From: Tubiluchus corallicola
Taxonomy: Eukaryota > Priapulida > Priapulimorpha > Priapulimorphida > Tubiluchidae
Assembly: GCA_030141605.1 (NCBI GenBank)
Contig: JAQGDQ010000096.1
Location: 186,001-250,000, forward strand
DNA length: 64,000 nt
Direction: 5' to 3'
Every line of letters starts with the position of its first letter. Position 1 is the stretch's first letter. Below the pieces are notes generated by a model. The model saw nothing but the letters and a program-made list of their open reading frames with translations, did not search any database and was not told the DNA's origin. Positions 21,528-34,290 of this stretch are shown piece after piece. Both the position numbers and the translations under genes were made by a program.

Positions 21528-23169
21528 TGCTGATAAAAATAGATTAATTATGATGGTTCAATTCCATTTTGTTTTACATATTACTTCACTATAAATAGAA
21601 AACATTTGTTTTCCAATTATCATCTAGGTATCTTAACCAAATTTTCTAGTATCGGTTTATTTACTAGACGAATTACAAAAAAGGAACTCTGGAGGCCAGT
21701 GGTTTTTTTCCAAAAGTGGGCAACATAGTCAGTCATATCAGTTTGATTATGCTGAACCAGAAAAAACTAGTTTTTGGAAATCGTGTCTTAGCTATTGGAG
21801 CAGATGAGATGACGATTGTAGTGTCTAAATATAGGTTTTCAATGTCATGGAATCCATATTTAATGCTTAATGGTGGCTGCAGTCGTTTGTGCGACATAAT
21901 TAACTATATTGCGTGTTTTTGATGATGTGATGACGAGTTTTGTATTACTGGCTTTAAAGGTCTAACATTTGGCGTAGTAGCCAATATGTCCGCCATTTTC
22001 AGCCACAATTTTATGCCAAAAAATGATTGACTCTAGCTTGTAAAATCTACATCTTAGGCAATATGAAATTGGGAATTTCTTTTAATCTATATTGTTTATA
22101 CAAAACTTGGGTGGTGGCCATTTTGTTTTTTTGACCCTTTTCCGCTAATTTTTGAAGCTCGTAACAATCTTTTTCGGATTCATCATGGTCAATTGATAAG
22201 ACTGTTGCTCTCTTTTAGAAAAACTCCACTAGAACCTTACAGAAGCACCTTTTCAGGATATTCTTCTAAGCTGTTACGTCGCTTGTATTAATTTGATTCT
22301 TTTCATAACAGATCTGTCCTATATAATGGTATAATATAATAATATCACTTGCATATTTTGTATATTGTTTTATTTGCCAAAATACGCTTTATGCAGACTA
22401 TTGCAAGTATGTTTATTAACAAAATTATAAATCTAGATTATCTCGCAATTAAGAGATGAAGAAACATGGCACTCAGTTCAACACAGTGAAGTTATAATTA
22501 CTATTTTTATCGTTCTGTAAAAGGTAAAAAACACTGCTAAAAACTGTTGTTGTTTCGTAATGATACACAGTCATTAATTATTGAAGACACGGATACAGTG
22601 CAAAAAAGGACAAAGTAATAATCACTAAACGCAATCGCCATTTTAAGTACAGAGTAAAACCTCTTATGTGTCATTTTGTTGGATAGTAAAGCATTGCTGA
22701 ATTGATAGGGAATGTACTCCTACTGCTCTAAATATTAATTAGCGTGAAAAATTCCGACATTGCGCTCAACATTACATATCACCAATTAGATGAACAATAT
22801 AATTATCACAATAAGTAGCACAATTGCAAAATAATCACAAGGCAAGGCACAATATAAAATCTATTTTAATTATAAGTCAGCACTGTAGGCACTGTAGGGA
22901 CTTACTCTGTTAGGGGATAGAAAAAAGTCAAAATGCCATCAGATTTTCAGCCGTAGGACCAGTTCTTTTAACGTGGAAACCTGGGGAAAAACTGTAAGCA
23001 AAAGTTTGACATTTTTCTCAATACCAATGAAGCAAATAACAAGCCTGATTCCGTAAAAATAACTATGCTGCTAAATGCTATCGGTGACGAGGGATTAGAA
23101 TGATATAACCAGTTTAATTATACTGATAAACTAAATCGTGATGTACCCAAGTGTTAACTTGATAAAAAC
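21528..23169. other. Intergenic between DBH/TBH and a LINE
   Basis: No gene recognised. Two ggcc/cgccattttg-type blocks (about 21985-22000 and 22115-22130) look like interspersed-repeat sequence. Short open frames, for example 21716-21922 on the plus strand, have no recognisable similarity. Confidence 0.4.
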
Positions 23170-24770
23170 TCTAGGGTTATCACACCTGGTGAATTTCACT
23201 TTAGACCAATAAGTGAATATGATGGCAGCAGATTTTTGAGACAAATACCTCCTCGCAAAGCCACCGGCCTGGACGGAGTATCTGTAAAGATGTTGAAAAT
23301 GTTGGAATGATGCAATTACTACACCACTAACGAATATTATCAGACAAATGTTATTCGAATCAGCATTTGCGTCCTTGTTGAAAGAAGCCCGAGTAACGCC
23401 AGTTCATAAAAGAATGACAGACTCCATTGAGAATTATAGATCTGTTAGCGTGCTATCCATAACCTCGAAGCCGTTCGAACGTGCAATCACAACGCAGCTA
23501 TGTGACTACTTTGAAGGCATATTGCACCCTAATCTAAGTGCTTACAAAAAAGGATGTAGATGTGAGTCTGTGTTACTGTTTTTAAAGGAGAAATGGCAAA
23601 AGCCATAGACCAAAGAAAGCATTGTGGGGCAATATTAATGGATCTTTCCATGGCATTTGGGTGCTTACCCCACGAATTCATTATAAAAAAAACTCGAAGC
23701 ATACGGTTTGAGGAAACCAGCAACTGCCTTAGTACAAAGCTGCTTATCCAGCCGTCAACAGTGTGTCAAAATTGGTTCGAATCAGAGTGAATTCAAGCTG
23801 TTAAGCAAAGATGTACCACAGGGCTCCCTAGTGGGCCCATGATTTTTAATATCTTTATAAATGATATTTTTTATGCGGTCACTAAATCAGACTTTGCAAA
23901 TTATGCCGATGATAATACTATAAGCTATCCAGACACGGACTTTTTTACATGGAAAAAAACTTGAGACAGATGCTGAGGCTCTAGTCACTTGGTTTGAGGC
24001 AAATGGAATGCAAGCAAACCGGGACAACTTCCAATGTATAACATTTGCCCCTAGACCTGTGGATAGACATACCTCTTTTACTGTCAAAAGTGTAACAGTG
24101 CAAAGTGCCAACGAAGTTAAATTACTCGGTATAAATATTGATGATCAGTTAAAATTCAACAGCCAAGTGTCAAAAGTTTGTACAAAGGCTGGGCAGCAAT
24201 TAAACGCTTTAAAACGGATTGGAAAAAAATTGTCTTCTAAATTCCGAAAATATATCTATAAAATCTTTTGTTTCATTTGTATTTAATTTCTATTCATTAT
24301 TATGGCAGTTTAGTAGTGTGTCCAACGGACAAAAACTTGAGAAACTGAATTATCACGCATTACGTTATGGACATCATGATTTCGTGAGCAGTTATGAAGC
24401 CTTCTTATATAAGATAAAAGTATTTCCCTCTCTTTTCATCGAACTAAACTCATTTTTATTGAGGTATACAAAATCATAGCTAAGCTCAGGCCTTGGTACC
24501 CGAACGATCTTATTTCTCTTAAAAAAGGAGCGAAATGCAATTTTAGAAATTACTCGATGAAACTCGAAGTCTGATTTTAATTTCATGCGTTACAAAGGGA
24601 GTTTCACATACTATGGTGCCTACGTATGGAATGAGTTACCTAACGATGTGAGAAAGGCTGAAAATTTCAAGGAATTCTACAGATTATTATCTGTCTGGAA
24701 CGGCAACACATGTAAATGTGACATGTGTAAATCTTTGTGATAATTGTGGTTATTATTATAACTTACATGT
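23170..24770 (+). mobile_element. Dead LINE (CR1/Jockey-like), nearly complete reverse transcriptase
   Basis: The plus strand gives, across several frameshifts and stops, the expected order of RT blocks: RKATGLDGVSVKMLK, KEARVTPVHKR, ENYRSVSVLSITSKPFER, ILMDLSMAFGCLPH, PQGSLVGP, NIFINDI, the catalytic NYADD, EVKLLGINIDDQLKF, QQLNALKRIGKKLSSK, VWNELPNDVRKAENF and finally a Cys knuckle-like TCKCDMCKSL followed by a stop at about 24740. Endonuclease and ORF1 are absent. An (AT)n/(CA)n tract follows. The broken frames show it is extinct. Confidence 0.92.
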
Positions 24771-24808
24771 ATAGCTAAAGTGCTATTTTAATCCTGCTTT
24801 TTATACGT

Positions 24809-24873
24809 ATATATATATATATATATATACATATATATACGTATATATATATATATACGTATCTTATATCTAA

Positions 24874-24904
<31 letters not shown>
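24809..24904. repeat. (AT)n with TACGTA interruptions, then (CA)n
   Basis: at dinucleotides broken by palindromic tacgtata segments from 24809 to 24863, then an uninterrupted ca tract at 24875-24904, just behind the LINE 3' end. Confidence 0.95.
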
Positions 24905-24907
<3 letters not shown>

Positions 24908-24985
24908 CTACAATTCAGTTCAAGCTGGTTTATAGATTTAGAATAAGCCATAGATACAAACTGCTCTTATTATCTGTGACAAGTA

Positions 24986-25322
24986 GGGGTGAGCATTCTC
25001 ACCTAGAAAGCGAATTCGAATCGAACCGAATTTCAGTATTTCAAATCCGAATCGGATTCCAATTGAGTTTGAAAGATTAGTAAAAAGTAGTCTTACAAAG
25101 ATCATGCATATCACTTTATTTTGTTCTGCAGTAAAACTACTATTAATTTGTTAAAAAATTTGCACAGAAACTGCAGGTAAATTGTGCTAAATGCTTTTTC
25201 AAACGTTTATTGCATTTTAATTGCTGAAGTGCTGAATTATTTGAATTCACGATTTTAGGTTCGAATCGAATTCGAACTAAAAAACTCGTGCAAATCGAAT
25301 TTGAATGTTCAGTGTTCACCCA
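24986..25322. mobile_element. Candidate hAT-like MITE, about 337 bp
   Basis: Left end gggtgagcatt and right end cagtgttcaccc are imperfect inverted copies (gggtga-ca-t). Just inside both ends lie cgaattcgaatcgaacc and ggttcgaatcgaattcg, also inverted copies. There is no coding sequence. No clear 8-bp target duplication is seen, so the class is inferred from the end motif alone. Confidence 0.5.
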
Positions 25323-27699
25323 CGTAACAAGGATCGAGCTCAAGAAGATTCATTTGAGTTAATGGCATGTTGAGCTATATTCTGGTAATCATTTTGTTTT
25401 TCAAGATAGCTCTAATATATTAGACAGCACTGAGGTCTAGTGAACTTCAGTTTGACCTGCTCCGATTATTCAGAACATACACTTCAAATTTGCAGGCTGT
25501 GATTGAGAATTTAATGCTCAGAATTGGCGGCTTGTTTTCCACCTCCCCAACCATGAACTTGTTCATTAGGTTGTAGGATAAACCTGGAAAGAAAAGCAAA
25601 AAATATCAATAAAAGTACAGCAGTAATAGTGCCAGTTAATTAGTATGGAGTACAAGTAATAGTTCCTAGTAAATTGCTGTTGTTTTTATCAATGTAAATA
25701 ATATTAGTAATTAATAGTGGATTATTTTAGCTTACCAGGATACCGGCTGTAAATTTAAAGCGTTCAGCTCCCACGCAGTCACAGTAAGTCTGTGGTTGTT
25801 GTGATCCACGTCACAGTTAGGCAAAACTTGATTCTCAGCTAAAGAGGGCGCCAGTCGTCAACTGAAGAAGCCTGCTTAGCCTTGCCCCTGCACCGCAACC
25901 CTGCGGAATCATCTCCATTTTCCATTGCTTAGTCAGTGTACGGATTTGGTGGAGAATTTAGTCATACGAAGTGTTTCTATTAAAATAATGTAGTTATTGA
26001 TTTTGTTTAAATTGCTGTGTATTTGCTTCGCAGTTTTCTGAAAATACGGCACAGTGCTGCAGAAAGTGCCAACCAATAATGAAATAGAGGTAAAACTACA
26101 AATCCTAAAGAAATAAACGTGAAAACGTCGGACTGCTAAGTGTAAGCCGATACGTTGTTGATGTTATTAGAACTTTTATATTTTCACTGTCGCACCAGTT
26201 TAATGAAAGTATGGTTGTAGAACTAGACCGCAAACGTACTTTGTATATTATAGGACCTACCATTATTAATTACACAATTATTTATAGTAATTAGTATTAT
26301 ATCGCCTTAGTACCATTTGATGTTTCGAGAGTGTAGTAGAGCACTAATTACTGATTAGGCCGTCCCCCAATACCGTGAAGTGTCACGAACCCAAACATTT
26401 GAGGTTAAGTATTTGAAAGAATTTAAACCCAGCCCTGGATGTGTTAAAGCCAGCAACCCCTGTCTCTATTAATAAAAGTATTATGGATTTTTAATAAAAT
26501 ATGAAGCACTATTACTTAGCACTATGTGGTTATTGTTAAATACATAAATTTGCATGTTATTATATCTAAGCAGGTTGCACCATTGCTTGTTGTGTAGTAC
26601 CTTTTGTATAATAATTATACCTGATTGTTATTTGGCATTTAATTAAAAGCAGGCTCAGTAACTGCTTGTAGTGTGTTATAAAATTCCCACTTAATGTGAA
26701 CATGAAAGGAGACGCATTTTCTGAGGAGAATAAGAATTTTTTAAAGCTGGACCCCTGAAATCTAGCACTTCTCAAAATTTGGTGCCCTAGACTACACCCT
26801 TTTTAGTCTTTGGCTAAATATGCCCTCAAGTGTTTGAAAACCAACCCTCAAACAATATTCGCTGTGTTTTAATATATACTTAAAAATATTGAGCTTATTG
26901 AACTTACCACATAATATATGTGCATAAAATGTCTTATTTAAAAATGAACCTCGCTGCTGACATACTTGAAAAAAACATGTAAGCTGTTGGACAGCATGAA
27001 GCTATGCTGAAGATGGTTTCTGCATTTCACTCAGAAATTCCGCTGGTCACTTCTAACTGACAAAATTTTTATGTTTAACTGTGTTTATGTAATTAGTTGT
27101 CAGATCGATTACTAGTAACTTTGAAGTGCTTACTTAGCTTTAATCCACGGGGCTATACCTGAAAATGCATGTAAGTATTACACATAATATAATTATAGAT
27201 AAGCATGGAGTTCTGTGATGCTGTGAGCATGCAGAAGGTGCCAGGGCATTTACTTAGCTTGTAGAGTTCAAATTTAGCTTGTTAAAATATGTAGGCAAAA
27301 CAGTCATTAAAAATGTTGTAATTTCCTAATTTTTTGTTAGTATGTTGAGGGAAGTAGCTAAACTGAATGATCACAGTTCGTGATTAGTAAATGAAGCTAA
27401 GCAGTACTGAGCCTAGTTAGCAACTGGATAGGTGAACAGGAAGCTATTCTTAAACAACTTTTTCTACCCCTTAGTGGCAAATATAATGTGGAAAGGAAGA
27501 TATATTTTAGCAAATGTTTGCATCCTGCGTTCACTTTAGTAGTTGATCCTCATATTGGTGACTTGTTTATTGTTATACGTGCATTTATACTGACAGATAA
27601 CTGTCAGAACCCATACTAAACATTGTCAATTTTTGTTCGTACCTACGAATTTGTTGTCAACGTTTGTACCTACATATTTTTTAAGATAGCACGAAGGGA
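25323..27699. other. Intergenic upstream of Frizzled
   Basis: No coding sequence recognised. A locally GC-richer stretch around 25780-25930 (gggcgccagtcg, cccctgcaccgcaaccctg) stands out in AT-rich surroundings and could hold a promoter or 5' UTR exon of Frizzled, 3.4 kb downstream, but nothing proves it. Confidence 0.35.
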
Positions 27700-27845
27700 G
27701 TTTACATTTCCCCAAACAATTTAAATACCCTAACCTTAACCCTGACCTGAACCCTAACCTAGCCCTAACCCTGACCCCAACTCTAACCTAACCCTAACTC
27801 TGACCCTAATTCTTTTCATGAACTTTTTGTAATTGTGAGCTTTAA
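27700..27845. mobile_element. Degraded copy of a small element with telomere-like core
   Basis: Left end gtttacatttccccaaac and the following aatttaaatac match the left end of the element at 50915-51039 with a few changes. The core at 27727-27810 is a run of ccctaacc/ccctgacc words, that is imperfect (CCCTAA)n. Then ccctaattcttttcatgaac parallels ccctaatctgcttcaagaac of the other copy. The right inverted end has decayed. Confidence 0.7.
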
Positions 27846-29335
27846 CTGATGGTGCCTTTTCAAGAGAAACATATTCAGACTCATTTATGCCATCATTGAA
27901 AACAACAGCAATATTCTCTCCTATCAAATTTAATTCAAATGCTCTACATACTGCAATATTCTTTTTATGTGCAATCAGTTTTGTCAAATACGCATAAATA
28001 TTTGAACAAATGTTTGCTGTCTATATATGATTTGAAGTTTTTTAACCAAGTTAGTTATTTATTCAAACAAACTCGAATAATCATGACTACGAATATTTTA
28101 TTGGTTACAGCAATGCAGAATAACATAATTTAATATAGCGTATACTCAAACTGTAACTTACAAGCTGCTTTTTTATATACAGCAGATGCAGCTCAAGTGA
28201 CACTCTATCCATTTGCATCAAAATTGTTTTCAAATTTCACTAAGCCAATATTCCACTGCGATAATTTTAATAAGTTCCTTTCTTGTCAAGATGGACTATA
28301 GAAATTACGGATACTCTGTTTCTGCAAATTTTTTATCATACCCTTGACCAAAAATGCGGATAATTTTTTGTTACCTTTCAATGATTTTAGGACAGCTGTA
28401 GGTGCATTAAACTAGGCTAATTATACAAGAGTTTTATGAGACCTGCATGTGTACAGTTGCTGCATGTTTCGAACAAAATATTTAAAAGTTTACAATAATA
28501 ATTTATTTCAAGATTATGTGAGTTATTAGTTACCCTACTTTATAGTTTTTCATAAGTATGTACCACTTTATTTTCAATAATAGTATTGTATTGATGTATT
28601 GCCCGTTGACTTCATGTCCTGAACAATGGCTATTAAACCAATAGGCCCAACCTGCTGACAAAAACAGAGCTGTCTAGATGCAGTTGTTCTGCGGATTGAT
28701 GATTGATAAGTAACTGTGGTCCGTGACCTGTAAAAAGCAAGTACTGGAATTGTGTTTTTAGTAATGAATATTAGAATACTTTCACTGTATTTATTTATGT
28801 TTTATATTTGTGTGGCTTTATATATTATGTTATTTTGTTCAATGTTTGTAAACTATGCATGTGCAAGCACGTGGATTGGATCTAGTGTTCGCTACTGAGA
28901 ATGGTGTCCTTTGAACAACATGGCAGTGAAAATTCTTCCATATTTTGTGGCATTAATGAACTAAGTACGTAAATCTATGCATATCAGTAAACTACTATTC
29001 TTGAATGTGCTTCATTTAATTTTACCATCTGTTTGCCTTACGAATAACTTTGAAATCAGCAACGAGTTCATCTCATCACTGTTATTAGGATTATTGGCAA
29101 CTGATCAGTTGCCAAGCTTCAAGCATGTTTTTAATACAGCACTAATTGCAATGTACTTTTTTCTTCTTAGGTATTTCAAAGAAACACCTGGTCGTTCAAT
29201 CATTAATTTCAACCCAACGATTATATCCGTGATGGTATGACATTGCTTTGTTGATAAACACATTGTTGATTAGATCACATGCAAGATCTAAGAATAAACT
29301 CTACATATAAGCATAATCATCGTAAAACCAAGAAT
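27846..29335. other. Frizzled upstream region
   Basis: AT-rich with no recognised coding exon. The open frame at 28977-29240 has no recognisable domain. An ATG at 29279 is in frame with Frizzled (see that entry). The 5' UTR presumably lies here but its start is not visible. Confidence 0.4.
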
Positions 29336-31069
29336 ATGATTTCTTATACTGTGTGCATAATCATCGTGTTCGTGTCTCAAGCAGTAGCTGCTGAAGAGGT
29401 GTTAACTCGCTTCACCGATCAAACTATTCCTCACCACGGTCGATGTGAACCAATTACAATTCCCTTGTGTCAAGACATACAATACAATGAAACAATTATG
29501 CCAAATTTATTAAACCATCAGAAACAGGAGGATGCTGGACTTGAAGTGCATCAGTTTTTCCCCTTAGTTAAGGTACAATGTTCACCTGATTTGCAGTTTT
29601 TCTTATGTGCAATGTACGCGCCAGTATGTACTGTGATTGAGGAGGCCCTTCCTCCTTGTAGATCACTTTGTGAATCTGCTAGGAATGGGTGCGAAGGTTT
29701 GATGAACAAATTTGGTTTTCAGTGGCCTGAATCCTTGGAGTGTTCAAAATTTCCGAAAGCAGGTTTGTGTGTAGGAGAAAATTCAACAGATGCGGCATCC
29801 CCTACAGAAAGGCCACCTGCATATCCTACAGGAAAATATGCTCCTCCTTACATCAGCCATGATGGTGGAATTTTTCCAAATGGAACTAAATTTAGTCAGA
29901 TGTTTGACTTTGAATGTCCTCCTCAACTGCATGTTCCAAATCAGGACTATAAGCTGCAAATGGGAACTCAAGTTGTACCAGACTGTGGAACGCCTTGCAG
30001 TGATTTCTTCTGGGGTAGTCGTGACCAGCATATTGCACGCATGTGGATAGGCGTTTGGAGTATGATATGCTGCGCAATGTCTTTATTTACAGTACTTACC
30101 TTTTTAGTTGATATGCAAAGATTTCGCTACCCTGAACGTCCAATTATTTTTCTCTCAGGATGTTATTTTGTCATGTCCACTGCTTACATTGCTGGGTTTA
30201 TTTTACAAGATGATGTGTCATGTAAACCTGGGTTTGCTAATACGTACGTAAATCCTGAGGACAAGTCGCCAATGACTGTTAACACATTGCCTACAATTGT
30301 TCAAGGAACAAAGAAAGAAGGTTGTACTATACTTTTCATGATGCTGTATTTTTTTACCATGGCGGGTTCAATCTGGTGGGTTGTGCTCACCTTAACGTGG
30401 TTTCTGTCTGCTGGTTTGAAGTGGAGTAATGAAGCCATAGAACAAAATTCTCATTTCTTTCATTTGGCAGCTTGGGCAATTCCTGCCATTAAGACTATAG
30501 CCATTTTAGCAATGGGTAAAATAGATGGCGATGTCTTAGCTGGTGTCTGCTTTGTCGGACTGTCCAATAAGAATTCTCTTCGTGGCTTTGTTCTTGCACC
30601 ACTTGTTGCTTATTTAGTTTTGGGTACTTTTTTCCTAATTGCTGGATTTGTTAGCTTGTTTCGTATTCGTACAATCATCAAGCATGAAGGAACGAAAACT
30701 GATAAGTTAGAAATATTGATGATTAGAATTGGTGTCTTTTCTGTATTATACAGTGTCCCAGCTGCAGTAGTAGTGGCTTGCCTATTTTATGAAGAGAGAA
30801 ATTTTGATCTGTGGATGTATGGCTGGTGGGGCAGAATATGTCGTGATGGCACTTTTAACATCCGTTGTCACATGATTGTGCAAGCCATGGGAACCAGCAT
30901 TAATGCATTTAGGCCAAATATCACTGTCTTCCTTGTCAAGTACTTAATGAGTCTAGTGGTGGGAATTACATCAGGTTTTTGGATCTGGAGCAGCAAAACA
31001 CTTCAATCTTGGTCTAATTTCTACCGACGGATATGCAGTCTGGGTCGTGCTGATGAAACAATTGTATGA
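29336..31069 (+). CDS. fzd: Frizzled receptor, 1/2/7 type, intronless
   Basis: Seven-pass Wnt receptor of the plasma membrane. The ATG at 29336 is preferred because it begins directly with a signal peptide ([19 protein letters not shown]) and gives 577 residues; an in-frame ATG at 29279 would put 19 hydrophilic residues before it. The mature protein opens with a cysteine-rich Wnt-binding domain showing all ten cysteines, from [11 protein letters not shown] to AGLCVG. After a linker come seven membrane segments with family blocks [51 protein letters not shown] and [11 protein letters not shown]. The tail has the Dishevelled-binding KTLQSW (30995-31012) and ends in ETIV, a class I PDZ ligand like the ETTV/ETAV of FZD1/2/7. 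The whole coding region is one exon, as in vertebrate FZD1/2/7. No defect is seen. Confidence 0.97.
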   Translation: MISYTVCIIIVFVSQAVAAEEVLTRFTDQTIPHHGRCEPITIPLCQDIQYNETIMPNLLNHQKQEDAGLEVHQFFPLVKVQCSPDLQFFLCAMYAPVCTVIEEALPPCRSLCESARNGCEGLMNKFGFQWPESLECSKFPKAGLCVGENSTDAASPTERPPAYPTGKYAPPYISHDGGIFPNGTKFSQMFDFECPPQLHVPNQDYKLQMGTQVVPDCGTPCSDFFWGSRDQHIARMWIGVWSMICCAMSLFTVLTFLVDMQRFRYPERPIIFLSGCYFVMSTAYIAGFILQDDVSCKPGFANTYVNPEDKSPMTVNTLPTIVQGTKKEGCTILFMMLYFFTMAGSIWWVVLTLTWFLSAGLKWSNEAIEQNSHFFHLAAWAIPAIKTIAILAMGKIDGDVLAGVCFVGLSNKNSLRGFVLAPLVAYLVLGTFFLIAGFVSLFRIRTIIKHEGTKTDKLEILMIRIGVFSVLYSVPAAVVVACLFYEERNFDLWMYGWWGRICRDGTFNIRCHMIVQAMGTSINAFRPNITVFLVKYLMSLVVGITSGFWIWSSKTLQSWSNFYRRICSLGRADETIV

Positions 31070-31350
31070 TACAGGCTTTAAAACACATAATTTTGTAGTC
31101 AAACTTATTAAATTTTATGTGTGACTTTGATTTGCTGTTAACTAGTGACCATTTGTAGTTAAGTGCAACACAACGACATTTGAAAGGACAGATTGTCATG
31201 CATAGACACTTGTTTATTAAAATGTGTAAGCTGGATAATATCAGTGTGACCTTATGGAGTGACTTCATTCTGAAGCTGAGTGCTGCAGTATCTCATTGTA
31301 AACATAACACTTTAATAAGGACTAGCCAATACTGTTAATGAGTGCTCAGT

Positions 31351-31356
31351 AATAAA
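31351..31356 (+). promoter_or_regulatory. Possible poly(A) signal of Frizzled
   Basis: AATAAA 280 bases after the stop codon. Others occur further on (for example near 32035), so the actual site is unknown. Confidence 0.4.
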
Positions 31357-34264
31357 CTGACTGTGATGACAACTGCAACAATTCGTGGAACAAAGCAAGT
31401 ATGCATAGGCAGTAGAATGCAGCTCAGTGTTATTATTGACATGCCAACATGCCTTTGTCACTAAATGACAAACAGTTTTGCAAATGCTGTGAACTAAGAT
31501 CTGATTATGGTGAGCTGTCTGTTCACCTATGTTGGAATCGACTATTTTACATAAAACAGTACCAGACTCTTATCAGAAGATGAGTTAGATGACACTTATT
31601 TGCATTCTCAAGTAGGTAAGTTCGTCATCAGTTTTTCAAGAGAATCCGTTATTTTTTCTTGTAATATCGTTATCAAAACTTGGGTGCATTTTTTAATATG
31701 ATATAATTTTATTACTTTCTTGTTATTTGAGTTATTTTTTGATGATTCTCTCCCAAATGGCTGAATTTTGAAATTGGCCCTGTTGACGCCGTTTTGTAGT
31801 CATGCTGTCCCATAATGTAAATTTCCGTGAATGTGAAAATTGTTAATCGAGATGGTACCATATTTCACGTCAATATGGCAGAAGACAAGGAAGACTCGAG
31901 AGGAAGAGACTGGGGATCTTAAAATCTCTAAAAGAGAAAAATTGGAAACAACGGCCAGTTCATCATGAAAATGTTTTTCAAAATTCTGGGCCAAACTTGA
32001 CGATATTACTGAGAGTATTTTTTAAGGTGAAATTAATAAAGAATTATTTTCACTCAGCTGTGAGCAATCATGGATTCAACTAACTTCGCGATTCTTTCTA
32101 TTGAAAGAGAATATACCGTCATAGTACGAAATTACTTGTGTTGAAGAGTTCGCAATTCGAAGACAGAAGGTCGTAAGAACCTTAGTCCTTACATTTATAA
32201 ATAACTTTCACGTATGTGTGTTTGTCGCGGGCGAAGGTGTATTTACGTTTATGGAAAGGTCCGAACGGACGGCCAATTTTGGTACCGCACGGGGCGGCCA
32301 AATCACACTCTACGTCACTGATACAGTGCAGTCTTATTTGTTACAAAATAAAATACGGCATGAATTTCATTACAGATCTAACCTACATTATTTTACGTCA
32401 CTCACGTACTTTACCAGTACCATATTTTCAATGTGCCAAATTTCTCCAGTACCAAAAATTCCTAGTAGCAAACTTACTTAGTACCAAAATCACCAGGACA
32501 AAATTTATCTGTATCAAACTTACTGTGCACTTTTGTTACCTTTTATTTCTGTTTTTTATTGCCGTTGTGTTTTACACTTGCGTTGCGGAATTAAAACTTA
32601 CAAACAAAATTATTTTTGTGCGTTTCACGTTATCATATTTTAATATAAAGTTTAAGTTAGGAATTTTTATTAGCATTCTTTTACAACATGTGTGTATTCT
32701 GAATTGAATCATTCCGAAATACCCAACTCTGAATATTGATAACAATTTTTGGAGAAAATCTTTTGCTTAAATTCGTTACCAACCGAACTGTCGAATTTGC
32801 GTTTAATTTTACAATTGTGAATCGTGTACATTGCATACAGCAGCGCATACCACGTGTGGATTATTTTCTTTTAACCACATTGTCGTCCCATACTGAATGC
32901 TGGATTTATAAATACAGGCTAGGCCGAGTTTGGCTGAGCCTTTCAACCAGCTGCGAGATTTTCAGCCTTTCGTATCGACCCGGAGCAATAATGTGTGCGC
33001 GTGTTTAAAGTAAATGCCTGTACAAGCAGGACGGAGCTAGTAGCTTGGCCGAGAAATCGGTATGCCTTTGTCTGCAGCTGCACTCTAACATCATTACAAG
33101 GATGGTCTACTGTACATGCCTTGGAGTATCAGGCTGCATTAGCAGCCGCTGTGTGGGAGCAACGTTAAATAAACATTACCAGTACTGTTCTATTATAAGA
33201 CTGTACAAAAGGCTTATCAGTTCAAAATGTGCACGAGCTGCGGCATATGTTCTGAAATGTTTAGTACATGTATAGTTTCAAACGCAGTGTAATTGACAGT
33301 AGGTTGTTGGCCTTTTTTAGTTATACAGAGTGAAATATTTCGTCCATATCTCTTTTGTGGAGCTTGTAAAATGTCTGTTTTTTAGTGTTTTTGAACATGA
33401 TCAGACAAAAAATTTTCATTTAATTTTACATTTCGTTTCAGTTTTTTTTATATCTACAATAAATGTTACTTAAACATGTGACAATAACCAACATATTTAG
33501 CAAAAGAGTTTTTGCTGTTGTTTGGCCGGCCTCACATTCTCCTCTGCTTTTGATACTTAAGACGTGGTCTTGACGTTAAACAACTTTTTTTCATTACTGG
33601 CTTTTATGTTACTAACACTTTATGTTGTCTGTAACGTCATACGCTGAAATCGAGGTTCTGAGGTCTTGTAACAAAAACTTATCTCTACTCCCTGTAAGAT
33701 CTTAAAATTCCGATTCTTGACTTTATAAGGCATTTTCTTAACTATACAAATCAGTTTTGGTGGATTTCAGCTATATGAAGAACCTAACTTTAGCTACAAT
33801 TCGTTAATTATATTTAAGACAGGGTGTTTTTTCTAGTAATAATGGCTTCTCATTAATTAAGGAAAAATAGTCTGTTTCAGTTTCAGTTTTGCCAGTGTAC
33901 TACTTTGAATCTGTCAGATATTTCAATACTGACTTCGATTCTTTCCAATGTTGATTGACTCCCGACTTTTTTTATAACACAAACTCTGTTTATTTTCATT
34001 CAGAACCAAACAGTAATGACTTTCTAAAATGTTTTGTAGTGTGTGAAGTCTATCTAAAAAATCACGTAAATTAGTCGATGAAATTATACACAAGGCTAGG
34101 CTATTAATATGCACAAGTATCGCAAAATGTGCCTTGCACCAAACTGGTGGCAATTTATAATTGTTTATCATAGGTGCTGGTTTTATGAGGTGGTTTATTT
34201 TTTTAGTAGCGTACCTCAAATGTTTCTTCTGTTTTCACACAACCCATTGCAGTTTTGTGTCAAT
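31357..34264. other. Intergenic after Frizzled
   Basis: No gene recognised. At 32385-32530 the words agtaccaaa and accagtacca recur irregularly (a decayed minisatellite). They help keep open a plus-strand frame of 163 codons (32216-32707) that starts at a non-ATG codon and has no domain. Confidence 0.4.
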
Positions 34265-34290
34265 TAATACACGTACATGTACGTGTATTA
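34265..34290. repeat. Perfect 26-bp palindrome
   Basis: Every base from 34265 to 34290 pairs with its mirror position around a central catg; the arms contain acgtac and tacgtgt. There is no loop, so it could extrude as a cruciform or bind a dimeric protein. Confidence 0.9.

Noticed and set aside
27727-27810. A true chromosome-end telomere or fusion point
   Set aside because: The CCCTAA words are imperfect, only about 85 bases long, and flanked by the ends of a small element also found at 50915, so transposition explains them better.
32216-32707. 163-codon plus-strand open frame after Frizzled
   Set aside because: It starts at a non-ATG codon, has repeat-like words (agtaccaaa), no domain or splice context, and a composition like the surrounding AT-rich DNA.
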